From Streptomyces sp. MZ04 (GTDB lineage Bacteria; Actinomycetota; Actinomycetes; Streptomycetales; Streptomycetaceae): a DNA stretch of 37,565 bases. The notes beneath the pieces are model-generated. The model saw only the letters and a program-made list of their open reading frames with translations. It ran no database searches and had not been told where the DNA came from. Below are positions 1 to 8,144 of this stretch, in pieces. The stretch spans positions 1 to 37,565 of the forward strand of contig NZ_SRIC01000049.1 in the NCBI RefSeq assembly GCF_004684775.1, read 5' to 3'. Position 1 is the stretch's first letter; every line of letters begins with the position of its first letter. Made by a program: the position numbers and the translations under genes.

Positions 1-53
1 CCCGATTGCCCGGCAGTCGCCCGCCCACGTTGTGGGCAGGCGTTCCGCACGGC

Positions 54-209
54 GAGTGGGGTCTCCCCTGCTCGAGCGAAGCCGAGAGCTTGGAGTGGGG
101 TCTCCCCTGCTCGAGCGAAGCCGAGAGCTTGGAGTGGGGTCTCCCCTGCTCGAGCGAAGCCGAGAGCTTGGAGTGGGGTCTCCCCTGCTCGAGCGAAGCC
201 GAGAGCTTG
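54..209. repeat. Four exact tandem copies of a 39-bp hairpin-like repeat
   Basis: Four identical 39-bp units lie head to tail (54-92, 93-131, 132-170, 171-209). Each begins GAGTGGGGTCTCCCC and ends CCGAGAGCTTG, and the next unit or flank supplies the closing G run. Within a unit CCCC-T-GCTC can pair with GAG-GCTT-GGGG, giving an imperfect hairpin around an XhoI-like CTCGAG core. A related copy with two changes in 36 bases lies at 26184-26219 inside a gene. The unit is a multiple of three, so it keeps frames open by chance, but I see no coding signal here. It lies beyond the 3' end of the GntR gene. The repeat resembles a dispersed small palindromic repeat; I do not know a name for it. Confidence 0.93.
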
Positions 210-263
210 GGGAAGGGTGGGCACAACGCCCAGCTGCCGGGCACCGATTCAGCTAGGCGGCGC

Positions 264-665
264 TCACCCCGACTCCCCATAAGCCGCCCGCAACGCATCC
301 CTCGCGGCGTCCAGCGCAGCCCCCTCGGAGAGGCCAAGCCGCTGAGCTCGCTCGGCAAAGGCCTGGGCGGCGGCCGATGCCTCTCTCGCCGCCGCATCCC
401 CGGCGGCGGCCACGAACGTCCCATGCCTCCCCCGCGTCTCAATCACCCCGTCCGCCTCCAGCGCCCGATACGCCTTGGCGACGGTGTTCGCGGCGAGCCC
501 CAGCTCCTGGGCGAGGCCCCGCACGGTGGGCAGCTTGTACCCCACCGGCAGCACACCGCCCCGCGCCTGCTCGGCGATCTGGGCCCGCACCTGCTCATAG
601 GGCGGCGCGTCGCCCGCACCCGCGCCCGCGCCTCCACCGATCTCGATCTCGATCTTCAACGTCAC
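264..665 (-). CDS. Short GntR-family transcriptional regulator (YtrA-like)
   Basis: This is a 133-aa DNA-binding regulator. A winged helix-turn-helix fills roughly residues 20-90 (PPYEQVRAQIAEQ, then LPTVRGLAQELGLAANTVAKAYRALEADGVI), followed by a short alanine-rich C-terminal helix region of about 40 residues. That small effector part is what distinguishes the YtrA subfamily from FadR or HutC types. I chose the GTG at 665 (VTLKIEIEI) because the longer open frame, starting at 776, would run into the divergent acetyltransferase gene. YtrA-type regulators usually control a neighbouring ABC transporter, but none is adjacent here. It may act on its own 71-bp divergent promoter region. The ligand is unknown. 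Confidence 0.88.
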   Translation of the reverse strand: MTLKIEIEIGGGAGAGAGDAPPYEQVRAQIAEQARGGVLPVGYKLPTVRGLAQELGLAANTVAKAYRALEADGVIETRGRHGTFVAAAGDAAAREASAAAQAFAERAQRLGLSEGAALDAARDALRAAYGESG

Positions 666-736
666 GCGGTGATTGTCCCGCACGCGCGGAAAATTAGGAG
701 GCACCCCGACGCACCCCGCGCGTAACGTGCGGCTCC

Positions 737-1663
737 ATGACCCTCCTGGTACGCGCCCTGCGCCCCGACAACACACCGGACGCCGAAGCCTTCGCCGCCG
801 TCCGGCGTGCCTGCGTCCCGGCGATGCTCTCCACGGCCGGTTCGGTCGCGTTCGACCTGACGCACGCCCATCCGGACGCCCAGTACCGGCAGTTGGCCGC
901 CGAGATCGACGGGGAGATCATCGGCACGGCCCAGGTCGGCATCGCCTATGACAGCCCCGAGCCGGGCCAGGGCTTCGCCAACGTCTACGTACTGCCCGAG
1001 CGGCGCGGCCTCGGCGCCGGTTCGCTGATCCTGCGGACGGCGGAGGAGCACCTGGCGGACAACGGCGCCACGACGTTCTTCTCCTGGGTGCTCGACGAGC
1101 CCACGAACCGCGCCTTCGCGGCCAAGCGCGGCTACCGCGCGAGCCGCTCGGCCCACTTCCTGCGCCTCGACCTGACCGCAGGGCTTCCGCCACGCCAAGA
1201 GCCGCCCGCCGGCGTGGAGTTGCGTACGGGAGCGCAGTTCGGGGACGACCCGCGCGCGCTCTTCGAGCTCGACGCGGAGACGGTGGCGGACGAACCGAGC
1301 GATGTGGCAACGGAGTTCACGGACTACGAGCACTGGCTCGCCGAGACCTGGAACCACCCCCTGGTCGATCGCGAACTGACCTCCGTGGCCATGGTGGACG
1401 GCCGCCCGGCCGCCTTCAGCCTGGCCCGCACGGACGACGCGTCCCGCTACGCGAGCGGCATGACCGGCACCGGGCGCGCCTTCCGCGGCCGGGGCCTGGC
1501 GAAGCTGGCCAAGAACGACTCCCTGCACCGGGCGCGTGCCGCCGGCTTCACGGAGGCGTTCACCGGCAACGACGCGGGCAACGAGCCGATGCTGGCGATC
1601 AACAAGTGGTTCGGATACGAGATTTACGCAACGGAGGTACGGCATGTCCGCGAGCTCGGCTGA
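737..1663 (+). CDS. GNAT-family N-acetyltransferase with two tandem GNAT domains
   Basis: This 308-aa cytoplasmic enzyme is predicted to transfer an acyl group from acyl-CoA to an amine. The acetyl-CoA pyrophosphate loop is visible at about residues 89-95 (RRGLGAG), with strand pattern ANVYVLPE before it. A second, weaker GNAT fold follows, with GRAFRGRGLAKLAK near residues 252-265 and the closing NEPMLAINKWFGYEIY typical of the end of a GNAT domain. Two-domain architecture and length resemble mycothiol-synthase-like proteins, but nothing shows it is MshD. The start at 737 follows a short leader from the divergent GntR gene. Its last 20 bases overlap the next gene, so the two are probably co-translated. 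The substrate cannot be read from the sequence. Confidence 0.88.
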   Translation: MTLLVRALRPDNTPDAEAFAAVRRACVPAMLSTAGSVAFDLTHAHPDAQYRQLAAEIDGEIIGTAQVGIAYDSPEPGQGFANVYVLPERRGLGAGSLILRTAEEHLADNGATTFFSWVLDEPTNRAFAAKRGYRASRSAHFLRLDLTAGLPPRQEPPAGVELRTGAQFGDDPRALFELDAETVADEPSDVATEFTDYEHWLAETWNHPLVDRELTSVAMVDGRPAAFSLARTDDASRYASGMTGTGRAFRGRGLAKLAKNDSLHRARAAGFTEAFTGNDAGNEPMLAINKWFGYEIYATEVRHVRELG

Positions 1664-2162
1664 GGACTCGAACGCTGTGGAGGTGACGCTGGTGAAGGCG
1701 GGCCGCGTCAAGATCCGCTACCCCGCGGAGGTCGTGGCGGACGACGGCACCCGGGTGACGGTCCGCGCGCCGTGGGCGGCGGAGGGGGTACGGGACTTCG
1801 GCTTCGTACGCTTCGAGCCGGGTGATGTCTTCACGGAGCACTACTGGCGTGACCGCTGGTACGCCGTGAAGGAGGTCCGTACGCAGGACGGCGTCCTCAA
1901 GGGCTGGTACTGCGACGTGACGCGTCCCGCGGTGCGGGACGGGGCCACGGTGACGGTCGAGGACCTGGATCTCGACCTGTGGTGCTCGGCGGACGGCGGC
2001 ACGATCATCCGCCTGGACGAGGACGAGTTCGCGGAGAGCGGCCTGGCCGAGCAGGACCCGGAGGCGGCTGCTGCGGCGGTCTGGGCGTTGGACGTCCTGG
2101 AGGACCTGGCGCATGCCGGGTCGCTGCCCCGCTATGAGGATTCCGTCGGCGCTTCGCGCTGA
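1644..2162 (+). CDS. DUF402 domain protein
   Basis: This 172-aa acidic protein resembles the DUF402/FomD-like fold (related to a nucleotidyl diphosphatase). The typical segment runs GDVFTEHYWRDRWYAVKEVRTQDGVLKGWYC, then DVTRPAV and a DLDLDLWCSADGGTIIRLDEDEF stretch, whose clustered Asp and Glu residues are the likely metal site. The ATG at 1644 was chosen because GGAGG lies just upstream (about 1633-1637). The start sits inside the end of the acetyltransferase gene (20-base overlap), indicating translational coupling. Family members hydrolyse nucleotide or nucleotide-linked phosphates, but the substrate here is not evident. Confidence 0.82.
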   Translation: MSASSAEDSNAVEVTLVKAGRVKIRYPAEVVADDGTRVTVRAPWAAEGVRDFGFVRFEPGDVFTEHYWRDRWYAVKEVRTQDGVLKGWYCDVTRPAVRDGATVTVEDLDLDLWCSADGGTIIRLDEDEFAESGLAEQDPEAAAAAVWALDVLEDLAHAGSLPRYEDSVGASR

Positions 2163-2269
2163 CGCCGGAGGGCGAAGCCCCCGCCGACCGCACCCAGCCC
2201 CCCGCCCTCGCCTTCCACATCCTGGACAACACCAACCGCCTGACCACCCACTACCGCGTGGTTCTCTGA
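2138..2269 (+). pseudogene. Possible 3'-end remnant of an unidentified gene
   Basis: Directly after the DUF402 stop, another frame encodes a start-less segment reading through ALAFHILDNTNRLTTHYRVVL to a TGA at 2267-2269. By my reading, nearly all its codons end in G or C (about 33 of 35 from 2162), as expected of real Streptomyces coding sequence, and the composition is protein-like. It is closed upstream by a stop at 2135-2137 and has no usable start. It also overlaps the last bases of the convergent methyltransferase-Nudix gene. This looks like the tail of a gene whose body has been deleted. I cannot name the family. Confidence 0.35.
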
Positions 2270-3375
2270 CTCCGCCCAGACCGCCCCGGCGCCAGCGGAA
2301 CCGCCCGCCGGACCCCAGCAGGGTCGTACCCCACCGCGTCACCCTCCTCCTGCCAGTGCAGGACGAACCGCTCCCCCGCCCGCCACGCCTCCAGGCCCGC
2401 CCGGCAGTACGCCACCATGTCGTCCGGCAGGGCGTCGATCGCGTGCCACGCGAGTTCTTCGCACTTGTGGGGCTCCGCGTTGAAAGGGGTGCCGCCGCTG
2501 CCGTGGGCCGCCTCGAAGAACCAGCCGATGCGGGGGTTGCCGCCGGGGCCTTTGTGCTGGAGGACCACGGCGGCTCGGACGTCCTCCGGGGTGAGGGTGA
2601 GGCCGATCTCCTCGTGGGCCTCACGGATCATGGCCTCGCGGACGTCCTCGCCGGGTTCCACGTGGCCCGAGGGGACGTTCAACAGGCCGTCTCCGTAACC
2701 CGTGTTGGCGCGTCGGGCCAGGAGGACCTCGTCGCCCCGTCGGAGGATGAGGTGGACGTCGACCACCTCCTTGTGGCGGGGCCGGGTCGCCGGAAGGACG
2801 CCCACCACCGCGTACCGCTCGTCCTCCACGTCTCTGCCCCAGAGGCGCGCGTCGCCCGAAAGGCGCTCCGAGTGCAGGCGGCCCACCAGGGGTGTCAGGG
2901 CGTCGATCAGGCGGGTGGCAGGGATGCCGGAGGGGCTGGTCGTTCCCCAGACGCCCTCGATCAGGATGAGGCGTCCGCCGGGGCGCAGGAGCGAGCACCA
3001 GTGCCGCAGCACCTCATCGAGGTCCGGCAGCGTCCACAGCACGTGGCGGGCCAGGATCGTGTCGAAGAGGCGTCCTTCCACCAGGGGCAGGGCCGCGTCG
3101 CCCACCAGCACCTCCGCCCCGTGCCCGGCCAGCTTCTCGCGTGCCCGCTCCACCATCCTCGGCGACAGATCCACCGCCGTCACACGGTGTCCCGACTCGG
3201 CCGCTATCAGTGACAGGCTGCCCGTGCCGCACCCCAGGTCGAGCAGATCCCCCGCAGTCCTCGGAAGCCAGTCCCGCAGCCGCGCCGCCCAGGCCTCCCG
3301 CACCACCGCGTCCCGCAGGCCGTGGTCCGGCTCGTCGTCAAAGGTGGCCGCCTCCGCGTCCCAGTCGATCGTCAT
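2251..3375 (-). CDS. Bifunctional class I SAM methyltransferase / Nudix hydrolase fusion
   Basis: This 374-aa protein joins two enzymes. Residues about 1-185 are a class I SAM-dependent methyltransferase: motif I LLDLGCGTGSLSLIA, the acidic residue in VTAVDLSPRMV, and motif LRPGGRLILIEG. Residues about 200-330 are a Nudix domain with a complete Nudix box, beginning GHVEPGEDVREAMIREAHEE and continuing IGL, which binds the metal for hydrolysing nucleoside-diphosphate-X compounds. The start at 3375 (MTIDWDAEAATFDD) places the methyltransferase at the usual N-terminus; the longer frame adds only low-quality sequence. Neither substrate is clear. The fusion suggests that a modified nucleotide or diphosphate is both methylated and cleaved, or that the Nudix part removes a by-product. 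The C-terminal basic tail (GRSGRSQRTTR) runs antisense over the remnant at 2138-2269 and may be a recent extension. Confidence 0.88.
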   Translation of the reverse strand: MTIDWDAEAATFDDEPDHGLRDAVVREAWAARLRDWLPRTAGDLLDLGCGTGSLSLIAAESGHRVTAVDLSPRMVERAREKLAGHGAEVLVGDAALPLVEGRLFDTILARHVLWTLPDLDEVLRHWCSLLRPGGRLILIEGVWGTTSPSGIPATRLIDALTPLVGRLHSERLSGDARLWGRDVEDERYAVVGVLPATRPRHKEVVDVHLILRRGDEVLLARRANTGYGDGLLNVPSGHVEPGEDVREAMIREAHEEIGLTLTPEDVRAAVVLQHKGPGGNPRIGWFFEAAHGSGGTPFNAEPHKCEELAWHAIDALPDDMVAYCRAGLEAWRAGERFVLHWQEEGDAVGYDPAGVRRAVPLAPGRSGRSQRTTR

Positions 3376-3484
3376 GCCCCGATCGTGACACCCGCCACTG
3401 ACAATCGGCCTTGGATGAGAAACCCTCCCCACAGATGTCTACAGCCGTACCGCGCTGGACATCGGTAGGTACAGGGAGGCAGCC

Positions 3485-3625
3485 ATGCGCCGTGTGACCA
3501 TGCACAAGTCCGTCGCCAAGCCCACCACTCGCCGGATCCGCGACAAGTACGAGGCCGAGGACCGGCCCCGTGAACGACCCGAGGTCCGCAAGGACGTCCA
3601 GCGGACCTGGTGGCCGGACGGATGA
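3485..3625 (+). CDS. Small basic hypothetical protein (46 aa)
   Basis: A 46-codon ORF starts ATG CGC CGT and ends with PDG-TGA. It is preceded by GGGAGG at about 3474-3479, a good ribosome-binding site for the ATG at 3485. The product is highly charged: MRRVTMHKSVAKPTTRRIRD, then an acidic/basic stretch and a Trp-Trp near the C-terminus. Third codon positions are strongly G/C. No known domain can be recognised. It could be a small nucleic-acid-binding protein, but that is a guess from charge alone. Confidence 0.55.
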   Translation: MRRVTMHKSVAKPTTRRIRDKYEAEDRPRERPEVRKDVQRTWWPDG

Positions 3626-3633
3626 GATCCGCC

Positions 3634-3681
3634 GGGCAGGGGAACGGGCAGGGGAACGGGCAGGGGAACGGGCAGGGGAAT
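3634..3681. repeat. 12-bp tandem repeat, four copies
   Basis: GGGCAGGGGAAC is repeated four times in a row (3634-3645, 3646-3657, 3658-3669, 3670-3681, the last ending in T). It lies between the stop of the 46-aa gene and the stop codon of the convergent acetyltransferase gene, touching the latter. It is purine-rich on this strand. No terminator-like dyad is visible. Confidence 0.85.
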
Positions 3682-4124
3682 CAGACGCCCTTGCGGTAGT
3701 GGAAGCGGTCGTAGGGGCCGTCGACCCTGCGCTCCACCAGCTCGTATCCGTACCGCGGATAGATCTTGCGGTTCTCCCACATCATCGCGTTCGTGTAGAG
3801 ACGGACCTCGGGAAGCCCGAGGGCACGCGCGTGTGCGTCCACGAACGCCAGCAGGCGGCGGCCCACGCCCCGGCCCGCCGCCTCGGGGTCGACCGCGATG
3901 CTGTCCAGGAAGAGATGGTCCTCGTGCGGGACGAGGACCAGGACGCCGATGACCGGATCCCCCGTGACGTACACCCGCCCCGCCGCCACCTCCGCCGCGT
4001 GGTCCGCCTCCATGGGGGCGGGCACGACACCGATGCGCTCGATGTAGTGGTGGTACGCGGCGTCCGTCACCGCCTTCACTGCGGGGACGTCGGCGGCTGT
4101 CGCGGGGCGGATGTCGTCTGTCAT
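3681..4124 (-). CDS. GNAT-family N-acetyltransferase, last gene of the tct operon
   Basis: A 147-aa single-domain GNAT acetyltransferase. The fold is clear: [15 protein letters not shown] at the start, [23 protein letters not shown] as the central strands, and the acetyl-CoA loop [19 protein letters not shown], then [17 protein letters not shown] near the end. The ATG at 4124 overlaps the TGA of the TctA-like gene by the ATGA arrangement, so it is translationally coupled to the transporter genes. This tie is unusual and suggests that it modifies something linked to the imported carboxylate, but the sequence does not show the substrate. An upstream extension of the frame (to 4184) was rejected because it lies inside tctA. 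Confidence 0.88.
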   Translation of the reverse strand: MTDDIRPATAADVPAVKAVTDAAYHHYIERIGVVPAPMEADHAAEVAAGRVYVTGDPVIGVLVLVPHEDHLFLDSIAVDPEAAGRGVGRRLLAFVDAHARALGLPEVRLYTNAMMWENRKIYPRYGYELVERRVDGPYDRFHYRKGV

Positions 4125-5629
4125 GCGTCTACGTCTACGCCACGGGCGCGCCCCCGCGCCACCGCCTTCTTCAGCAGCGGCCACAGCACGATCAGCGCGA
4201 TGATCGCGTACACCGTGATGGAGAAGGGCGTGTCGAACAGGCCTTTCACGCTGCCGTCGCTGATCTGCAGGGCGCGGCGCAGCTGCTGCTCGGCGTTCGG
4301 GCCGAGGATGACGCCGATCACCGCGGGCAGGACCGGCAGTCCGTAGCGCCGCATGCCGAAGCCGATCAGGCCGATGACCAGCAGGATCACCAGGTCGAGC
4401 GACTCACCGCCGACCGCGTACGCGCCCACCGCCGCGAAGAAGAGAATTCCCGCGTACAGGTAGGGCCTTGGGATGCGGAGCAGCTTCGCCCAGACCGGGG
4501 CCAGGGGCAGGTTCAGGGCGAGAAGGAGCACCATTCCCACGAAGAGGGAGGCGATCAGGCCCCAGACCAGGTCCGGTTCGCGCTCGAAGAGCAGGGGGCC
4601 GGGCTGGATTCCGTACTGCTGGAAGGCCGCCAGCATCACCGCTGCCACGGCCGTCGTGGGCAGGCCCAGCGTCAGCATGGAGACGAGCGTGCCCGCCGCC
4701 GACGCCGATGACGCCGACTCGGGGCCCGCCACCCCCTCGATCGCGCCCTTGCCCCACTCCTCCTTGTGCTTGGACAGCCGCTTCTCGGTGACGTACGAGA
4801 GGAAGGTGGGGATCTCCGCGCCGCCGGCCGGGATCGCGCCGAACGGGAAGCCGATGAGGGGACCGCGCAGCCAGGACTTCCAGGTGCGCTTCACGTCCGC
4901 CTTGCCGAGCCAGGGGCGGCCCACCGGGATCGCCTCGCCGCTGGTGCGGCGCAGATGGGCCGCGACCCACAGCGCCTCGCCGATCGCGAAGAGGCCCACC
5001 GCGACGATCACCACGTCGATGCCGTCGGCGAGTTGGAGCGAGCCGAACGTCAGCCGCTGCTGCCCGGTCATCTGGTCGAGGCCGACCAGGCCGATGGTGA
5101 GGCCGATCAGGAGGGACGCGAGGCCCCGGACGCGGGACGAGCCGAGCACCGATGTCACCGCGATGAACGCCAGGACCATGATGGCGAAGTAGTCGGGCGC
5201 CCCGATGTCGACCGCGAGGTCGGCGACCGTCGGCGCGAGCGCCACCAGGAGGATCGTGCCGATCATGCCGCCCGCGAAGTGGCCGATGGCGGCGGCCGCG
5301 AGCGCCTGTGCGCCGCGCCCCGCCTTGGCCATCGGGTTGCCTTCCATGGCGGCCACCACCGCGGCGCTCTCGCCCGGTGTGTTGAGGAGGATCGAGGTCG
5401 TGGAGCCGCCGAACATCGCTCCGTAGTAGATGCCGGCGAACATGATGAACGCGCCGGTCGGCTCCAGTCCGTACGTCACGGGCAGCAGCAGCGCCACGGC
5501 CATGGCGGGGCCGATGCCGGGCAGCACGCCGATCGCGGTGCCCAGGAGCACTCCGACGGCGGCCCAGAGCAGGTTCAGCGGGGTGAGGGCCGTGCCGAAG
5601 CCGTCCATCAGGGAGTTGAGGGAATTCAT
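4121..5629 (-). CDS. tctA: Tripartite tricarboxylate transporter, large permease subunit TctA
   Basis: A 502-aa multi-spanning membrane protein, the usual TctA length. Family signatures include [20 protein letters not shown] near residue 30, then [20 protein letters not shown] around residues 65-90 and later [20 protein letters not shown]. It has about ten or more hydrophobic segments and ends in a basic cytoplasmic tail ([11 protein letters not shown]). TctA forms the translocation path of a secondary, cation-driven carboxylate importer that works with the small subunit TctB and an extracytoplasmic binding protein TctC. It lies one base from the TctB gene and overlaps the following GNAT gene by 4 bases, so the four genes form one transcript. 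The solute could be citrate, tricarballylate or another carboxylate. Confidence 0.95.
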   Translation of the reverse strand: MNSLNSLMDGFGTALTPLNLLWAAVGVLLGTAIGVLPGIGPAMAVALLLPVTYGLEPTGAFIMFAGIYYGAMFGGSTTSILLNTPGESAAVVAAMEGNPMAKAGRGAQALAAAAIGHFAGGMIGTILLVALAPTVADLAVDIGAPDYFAIMVLAFIAVTSVLGSSRVRGLASLLIGLTIGLVGLDQMTGQQRLTFGSLQLADGIDVVIVAVGLFAIGEALWVAAHLRRTSGEAIPVGRPWLGKADVKRTWKSWLRGPLIGFPFGAIPAGGAEIPTFLSYVTEKRLSKHKEEWGKGAIEGVAGPESASSASAAGTLVSMLTLGLPTTAVAAVMLAAFQQYGIQPGPLLFEREPDLVWGLIASLFVGMVLLLALNLPLAPVWAKLLRIPRPYLYAGILFFAAVGAYAVGGESLDLVILLVIGLIGFGMRRYGLPVLPAVIGVILGPNAEQQLRRALQISDGSVKGLFDTPFSITVYAIIALIVLWPLLKKAVARGRARGVDVDA

Positions 5630-5630
5630 G

Positions 5631-6182
5631 TCAGAGCACTCCCATCAGCGGGCCGCCGGGGAGCGGGACTCCGAGCAGGTTGTTGAAGACGACGTAGGTG
5701 ATCAGGGAGAGGCCTGCCGCGATGAGCGGGTCGCGGTCCAGGTGCCGGCTGCCGAGCGCGTACGCGGCGCCCCAGAAGAGCAGGGCGCCCGCGACGGGGA
5801 AGCCGAGGGGTTCGATGAGGACGGCGGCGCCGAGGAAGACCCCGGCGAGCAGCAGGACGGTGCGCCAGTCGGCGGGTTCGGACAGGTCGATGTCCTCGCC
5901 GCCCTCGGCCTCGCCGCGGCCGCCGCGCAGGACGTCGATCGCGAGGAACACGGCGACGACCAGGAGTCCGATGCCGACCACGATCGGGACCGTCTTGGGG
6001 CCGATCGGGCCGCGCTGGGCGATGTCGACGTCCATGGTGAGCGCGTCGGTGAGGACGAGCACGCCGAGGGCCAACAGCATGACGCACACGCCGAGTTCGG
6101 AGTGCTCGCGCAGCCAGGTGCGGCGGCTGCTCCCGCTCTCCTCGGGCGGGGAGGGCGGGTTTTCCATGGTCGTCGTCGTCAC
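5631..6182 (-). CDS. tctB: Tripartite tricarboxylate transporter, small permease subunit TctB
   Basis: A 183-aa membrane protein with four hydrophobic segments (about residues 30-45, 65-85, 110-130 and 155-175), the typical TctB layout. It has an [20 protein letters not shown] segment that matches the family's first loop. The GTG at 6182 is preferred because AAGGAG lies eight bases upstream in the end of tctC. It overlaps the tctC stop as GTGA. An internal ATG at 6167 is possible but lacks a ribosome-binding site. TctB supports TctA in the membrane and is short and poorly conserved, so the assignment rests partly on the flanking tctA and tctC. Confidence 0.9.
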   Translation of the reverse strand: MTTTTMENPPSPPEESGSSRRTWLREHSELGVCVMLLALGVLVLTDALTMDVDIAQRGPIGPKTVPIVVGIGLLVVAVFLAIDVLRGGRGEAEGGEDIDLSEPADWRTVLLLAGVFLGAAVLIEPLGFPVAGALLFWGAAYALGSRHLDRDPLIAAGLSLITYVVFNNLLGVPLPGGPLMGVL

Positions 6183-7163
6183 AGTCCCAGCTCCTTCAGC
6201 ACGGACACCACGCGCTTGTCCTGGGCCTCCAGGAAGTCGCCGAACTTGTCACCGGTGAGGAACGCGTCGTCCCAGCCGTTCGTCTTGAGGGACTTGCGCC
6301 ACTGAGGGGAGTCGTGGAGCTTCCTGACGAGACCGGTGAGCTTGTCGCGCTCGGCTTCGGAGAGGCCTGGCGGGGCGACGATGCCGCGCCAGTTGGTGAA
6401 GTCCACGTCGTAGCCGGACTCCTTGAGGGTGGGTCCCTCCAGGCCGTCGACGCGCTCGGGTCCGGTGACCGCGAGCAGCCGCAGCTCGCCGGACTTGATC
6501 TGGTCGAGGTACTCGCCGACGCCCGAGACGCCGAAGGCGACCTTCTCGCCGAGGATCGAGGCGAGGAGTTCGCCGCCGCCGTCGAAGGGAACGTAGTTGA
6601 CCTTCTTCGGGGCGATCCCCGCGGCGCGCGCCATCAGCATCGGGGCGAGGTGGTCGGGGCCGCCGGGGGGACGAGCCGCCGCCGACGGGGAGCTTGCCCG
6701 GGTCCTTCTTCCAGGCGGTGACCAGCTGCTCGATGTCCTTGTACGGCGAGTCCTTGGCGACGACCACGACGTCCGGCTCCTCGGTGAGGCGGGCGATCGG
6801 GGTGGTGTCGGCGAGGGTCTTGGGCGCGTGGTTGGAGCGTGCGGCGCCCACCACGCCGAGGCCCATGGACATGGCGAGCTTGCCGTTGCCGTGCTCGCCG
6901 ACGAGGCGGCTCAGGCCTACGGTGCCACCGGCGCCGGGCAGGTTGAACACCTCGATGTTGTGGGTGAGTTCGGCGTCCTCGGCGTTCTTCGCCGCGGTGC
7001 GGGCGGTGATGTCGTAGCCGCCGCCCGGCGTGTTGGGGACCATGAAGCGCAGGCCGGGTATCTGTGTGCCGGTCTCGGCGCCGCTGCCCGTCGTGAGCAG
7101 CGGCGGCCCTGCGAGCACGAGCAGCGCGGCCCCGAGCAGGGCAAGGGGTGTGCGCAGACGCAC
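6179..7163 (-). pseudogene. tctC: TctC-type tricarboxylate-binding protein, broken by a +1 frameshift
   Basis: Two frames together encode one Bug/TctC-type extracytoplasmic solute-binding protein. The first part starts at GTG 7163 with a signal peptide (VRLRTPLALLGAALLVLAG) and reads VPNTPGGGYDITARTAAKNA through KLPVGGGSS. The second part reads MLMARAAGIAPKKVNYVPFD through [16 protein letters not shown]. The frames change at a run of six G's (6665-6670 on this strand). Removing one base restores SSPGGPDHLAPMLMARA, the expected family sequence, and makes the whole 327 codons long. The mutation or sequencing error is a single base in a homopolymer and everything else is intact. If real, the transporter would have no binding protein from this locus unless another one substitutes. 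tctC is first in the operon and overlaps tctB. Confidence 0.88.
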
Positions 7164-7357
7164 GTGTGCCACCACCTGTCGGTACGTAGGAGTTGGTGGG
7201 GCCGGGTTCCCGGTGGGGGGCGAGAACCCGGCCGCCATCCGCGGGGACGGGGATTCCTGTGAGGTGGCCCACATGTTGCCTGCGCGTTAAGAAGCTGTCT
7301 CTCTTCCGGAATCAACGGACGTTGTGGTCGTTGTGGTCGCGCCCATAGCCTGCGGCG

Positions 7358-8044
7358 ATGACAAGGGTGCTGGTCGTGGACGACGACTTCATGGTCGCCA
7401 AGCTGCACAGCCGTTATGTGTCCGCGGTGGACGGATTCTCGGTGGTGGGGGTGGCGCACAGCGGTGCGCAGGCGCTGGCGGCGGTGGAGCGGCTGCGCCC
7501 CGATCTCGTACTCCTCGACGTCTATCTGCCCGATATGGACGGCATCGCCGTGCTGCGGGAGTTGCGGGCCGTGGAGGAGCGTGACGCGGACCGGCAGCCG
7601 GTGGACGCGCTGTTCATCACCGCCGCGCGGGACGCGGAGATCGTGCGGGCGGCGCTGCGGGCCGGTGCCCTGCACTATCTGATCAAGCCGTTCAACCAGG
7701 CGGCGCTGCGCGAGCAGTTGCTGCATGTGGCGGCGGTGCGAGCCCGCCTCGACGGTCTGGACGAGGCGCGCCAGGAGGACGTCGACCAGATCTTCGGCAC
7801 CCGCCCGCCCGGCTCGCGCGAGCTGCCGAAGGGCCTCGCGGCGCACACCGCCGACCTGGTCGAGCAGACGCTGCGCAGACATCCGGGCGGACTCTCCGCC
7901 TCGGAGTGCGCGCAGGAGGGCGCGCTCTCACGGGTCAGCGCCCGCCGCTACCTGGAGTTCTTCGCGGACACGGGGAGGGTCGAGGTGACGCTGCGGTACG
8001 GGGGGACGGGGCGGCCGGAGCGGCGGTACCGGTGGATACGGTGA
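7358..8044 (+). CDS. CitB-type response regulator, divergent from the tct operon
   Basis: A 228-aa response regulator. The receiver domain (about residues 1-120) has the acidic pocket DDD at 8-10, the phosphorylated Asp54 in LLDVYLPDMDG, and Lys in the LIKPF motif. The C-terminal part ends with an HTH-like region (SASECAQEGALSRVSARRYLEFF) typical of the CitB/DcuR group, which controls di- and tricarboxylate uptake genes. It is divergent from tctCBA, so it probably activates that promoter. These regulators normally have a CitA-type sensor kinase beside them; none is present in this window, and the gene is followed only by a convergent peptidase operon. The 194-base gap upstream contains the direct repeat GTTGTGGTC at 7321-7338. 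Confidence 0.93.
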   Translation: MTRVLVVDDDFMVAKLHSRYVSAVDGFSVVGVAHSGAQALAAVERLRPDLVLLDVYLPDMDGIAVLRELRAVEERDADRQPVDALFITAARDAEIVRAALRAGALHYLIKPFNQAALREQLLHVAAVRARLDGLDEARQEDVDQIFGTRPPGSRELPKGLAAHTADLVEQTLRRHPGGLSASECAQEGALSRVSARRYLEFFADTGRVEVTLRYGGTGRPERRYRWIR

Positions 8045-8144
8045 GCCGTCCCGGCGAGCACCGTCAGGAGTGGGCCGCCCCCGGCCGGTAGCCCGGGAAG
8101 CAGATCGGGCACGCGGCCGGGCTGCCCGGGCCATGGTGGTGTGC

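Noticed and set aside
54..209. CRISPR array
   Set aside because: The four units abut each other with no spacers, and no cas genes are nearby.
6..725. Long plus-strand frame with repeated WGLPCSSEAESLE
   Set aside because: It is the translation of the 39-bp repeat followed by the antisense of the GntR gene, and no real start or domain supports it.
2113..3213. Plus-strand frame of 366 residues
   Set aside because: It lies opposite the methyltransferase-Nudix gene, whose motifs are clear on the minus strand.
4766..5686. Plus-strand frame opposite tctA
   Set aside because: It is rich in Arg/Gly/Asp without recognisable motifs; the tctA sequence on the other strand is well supported.
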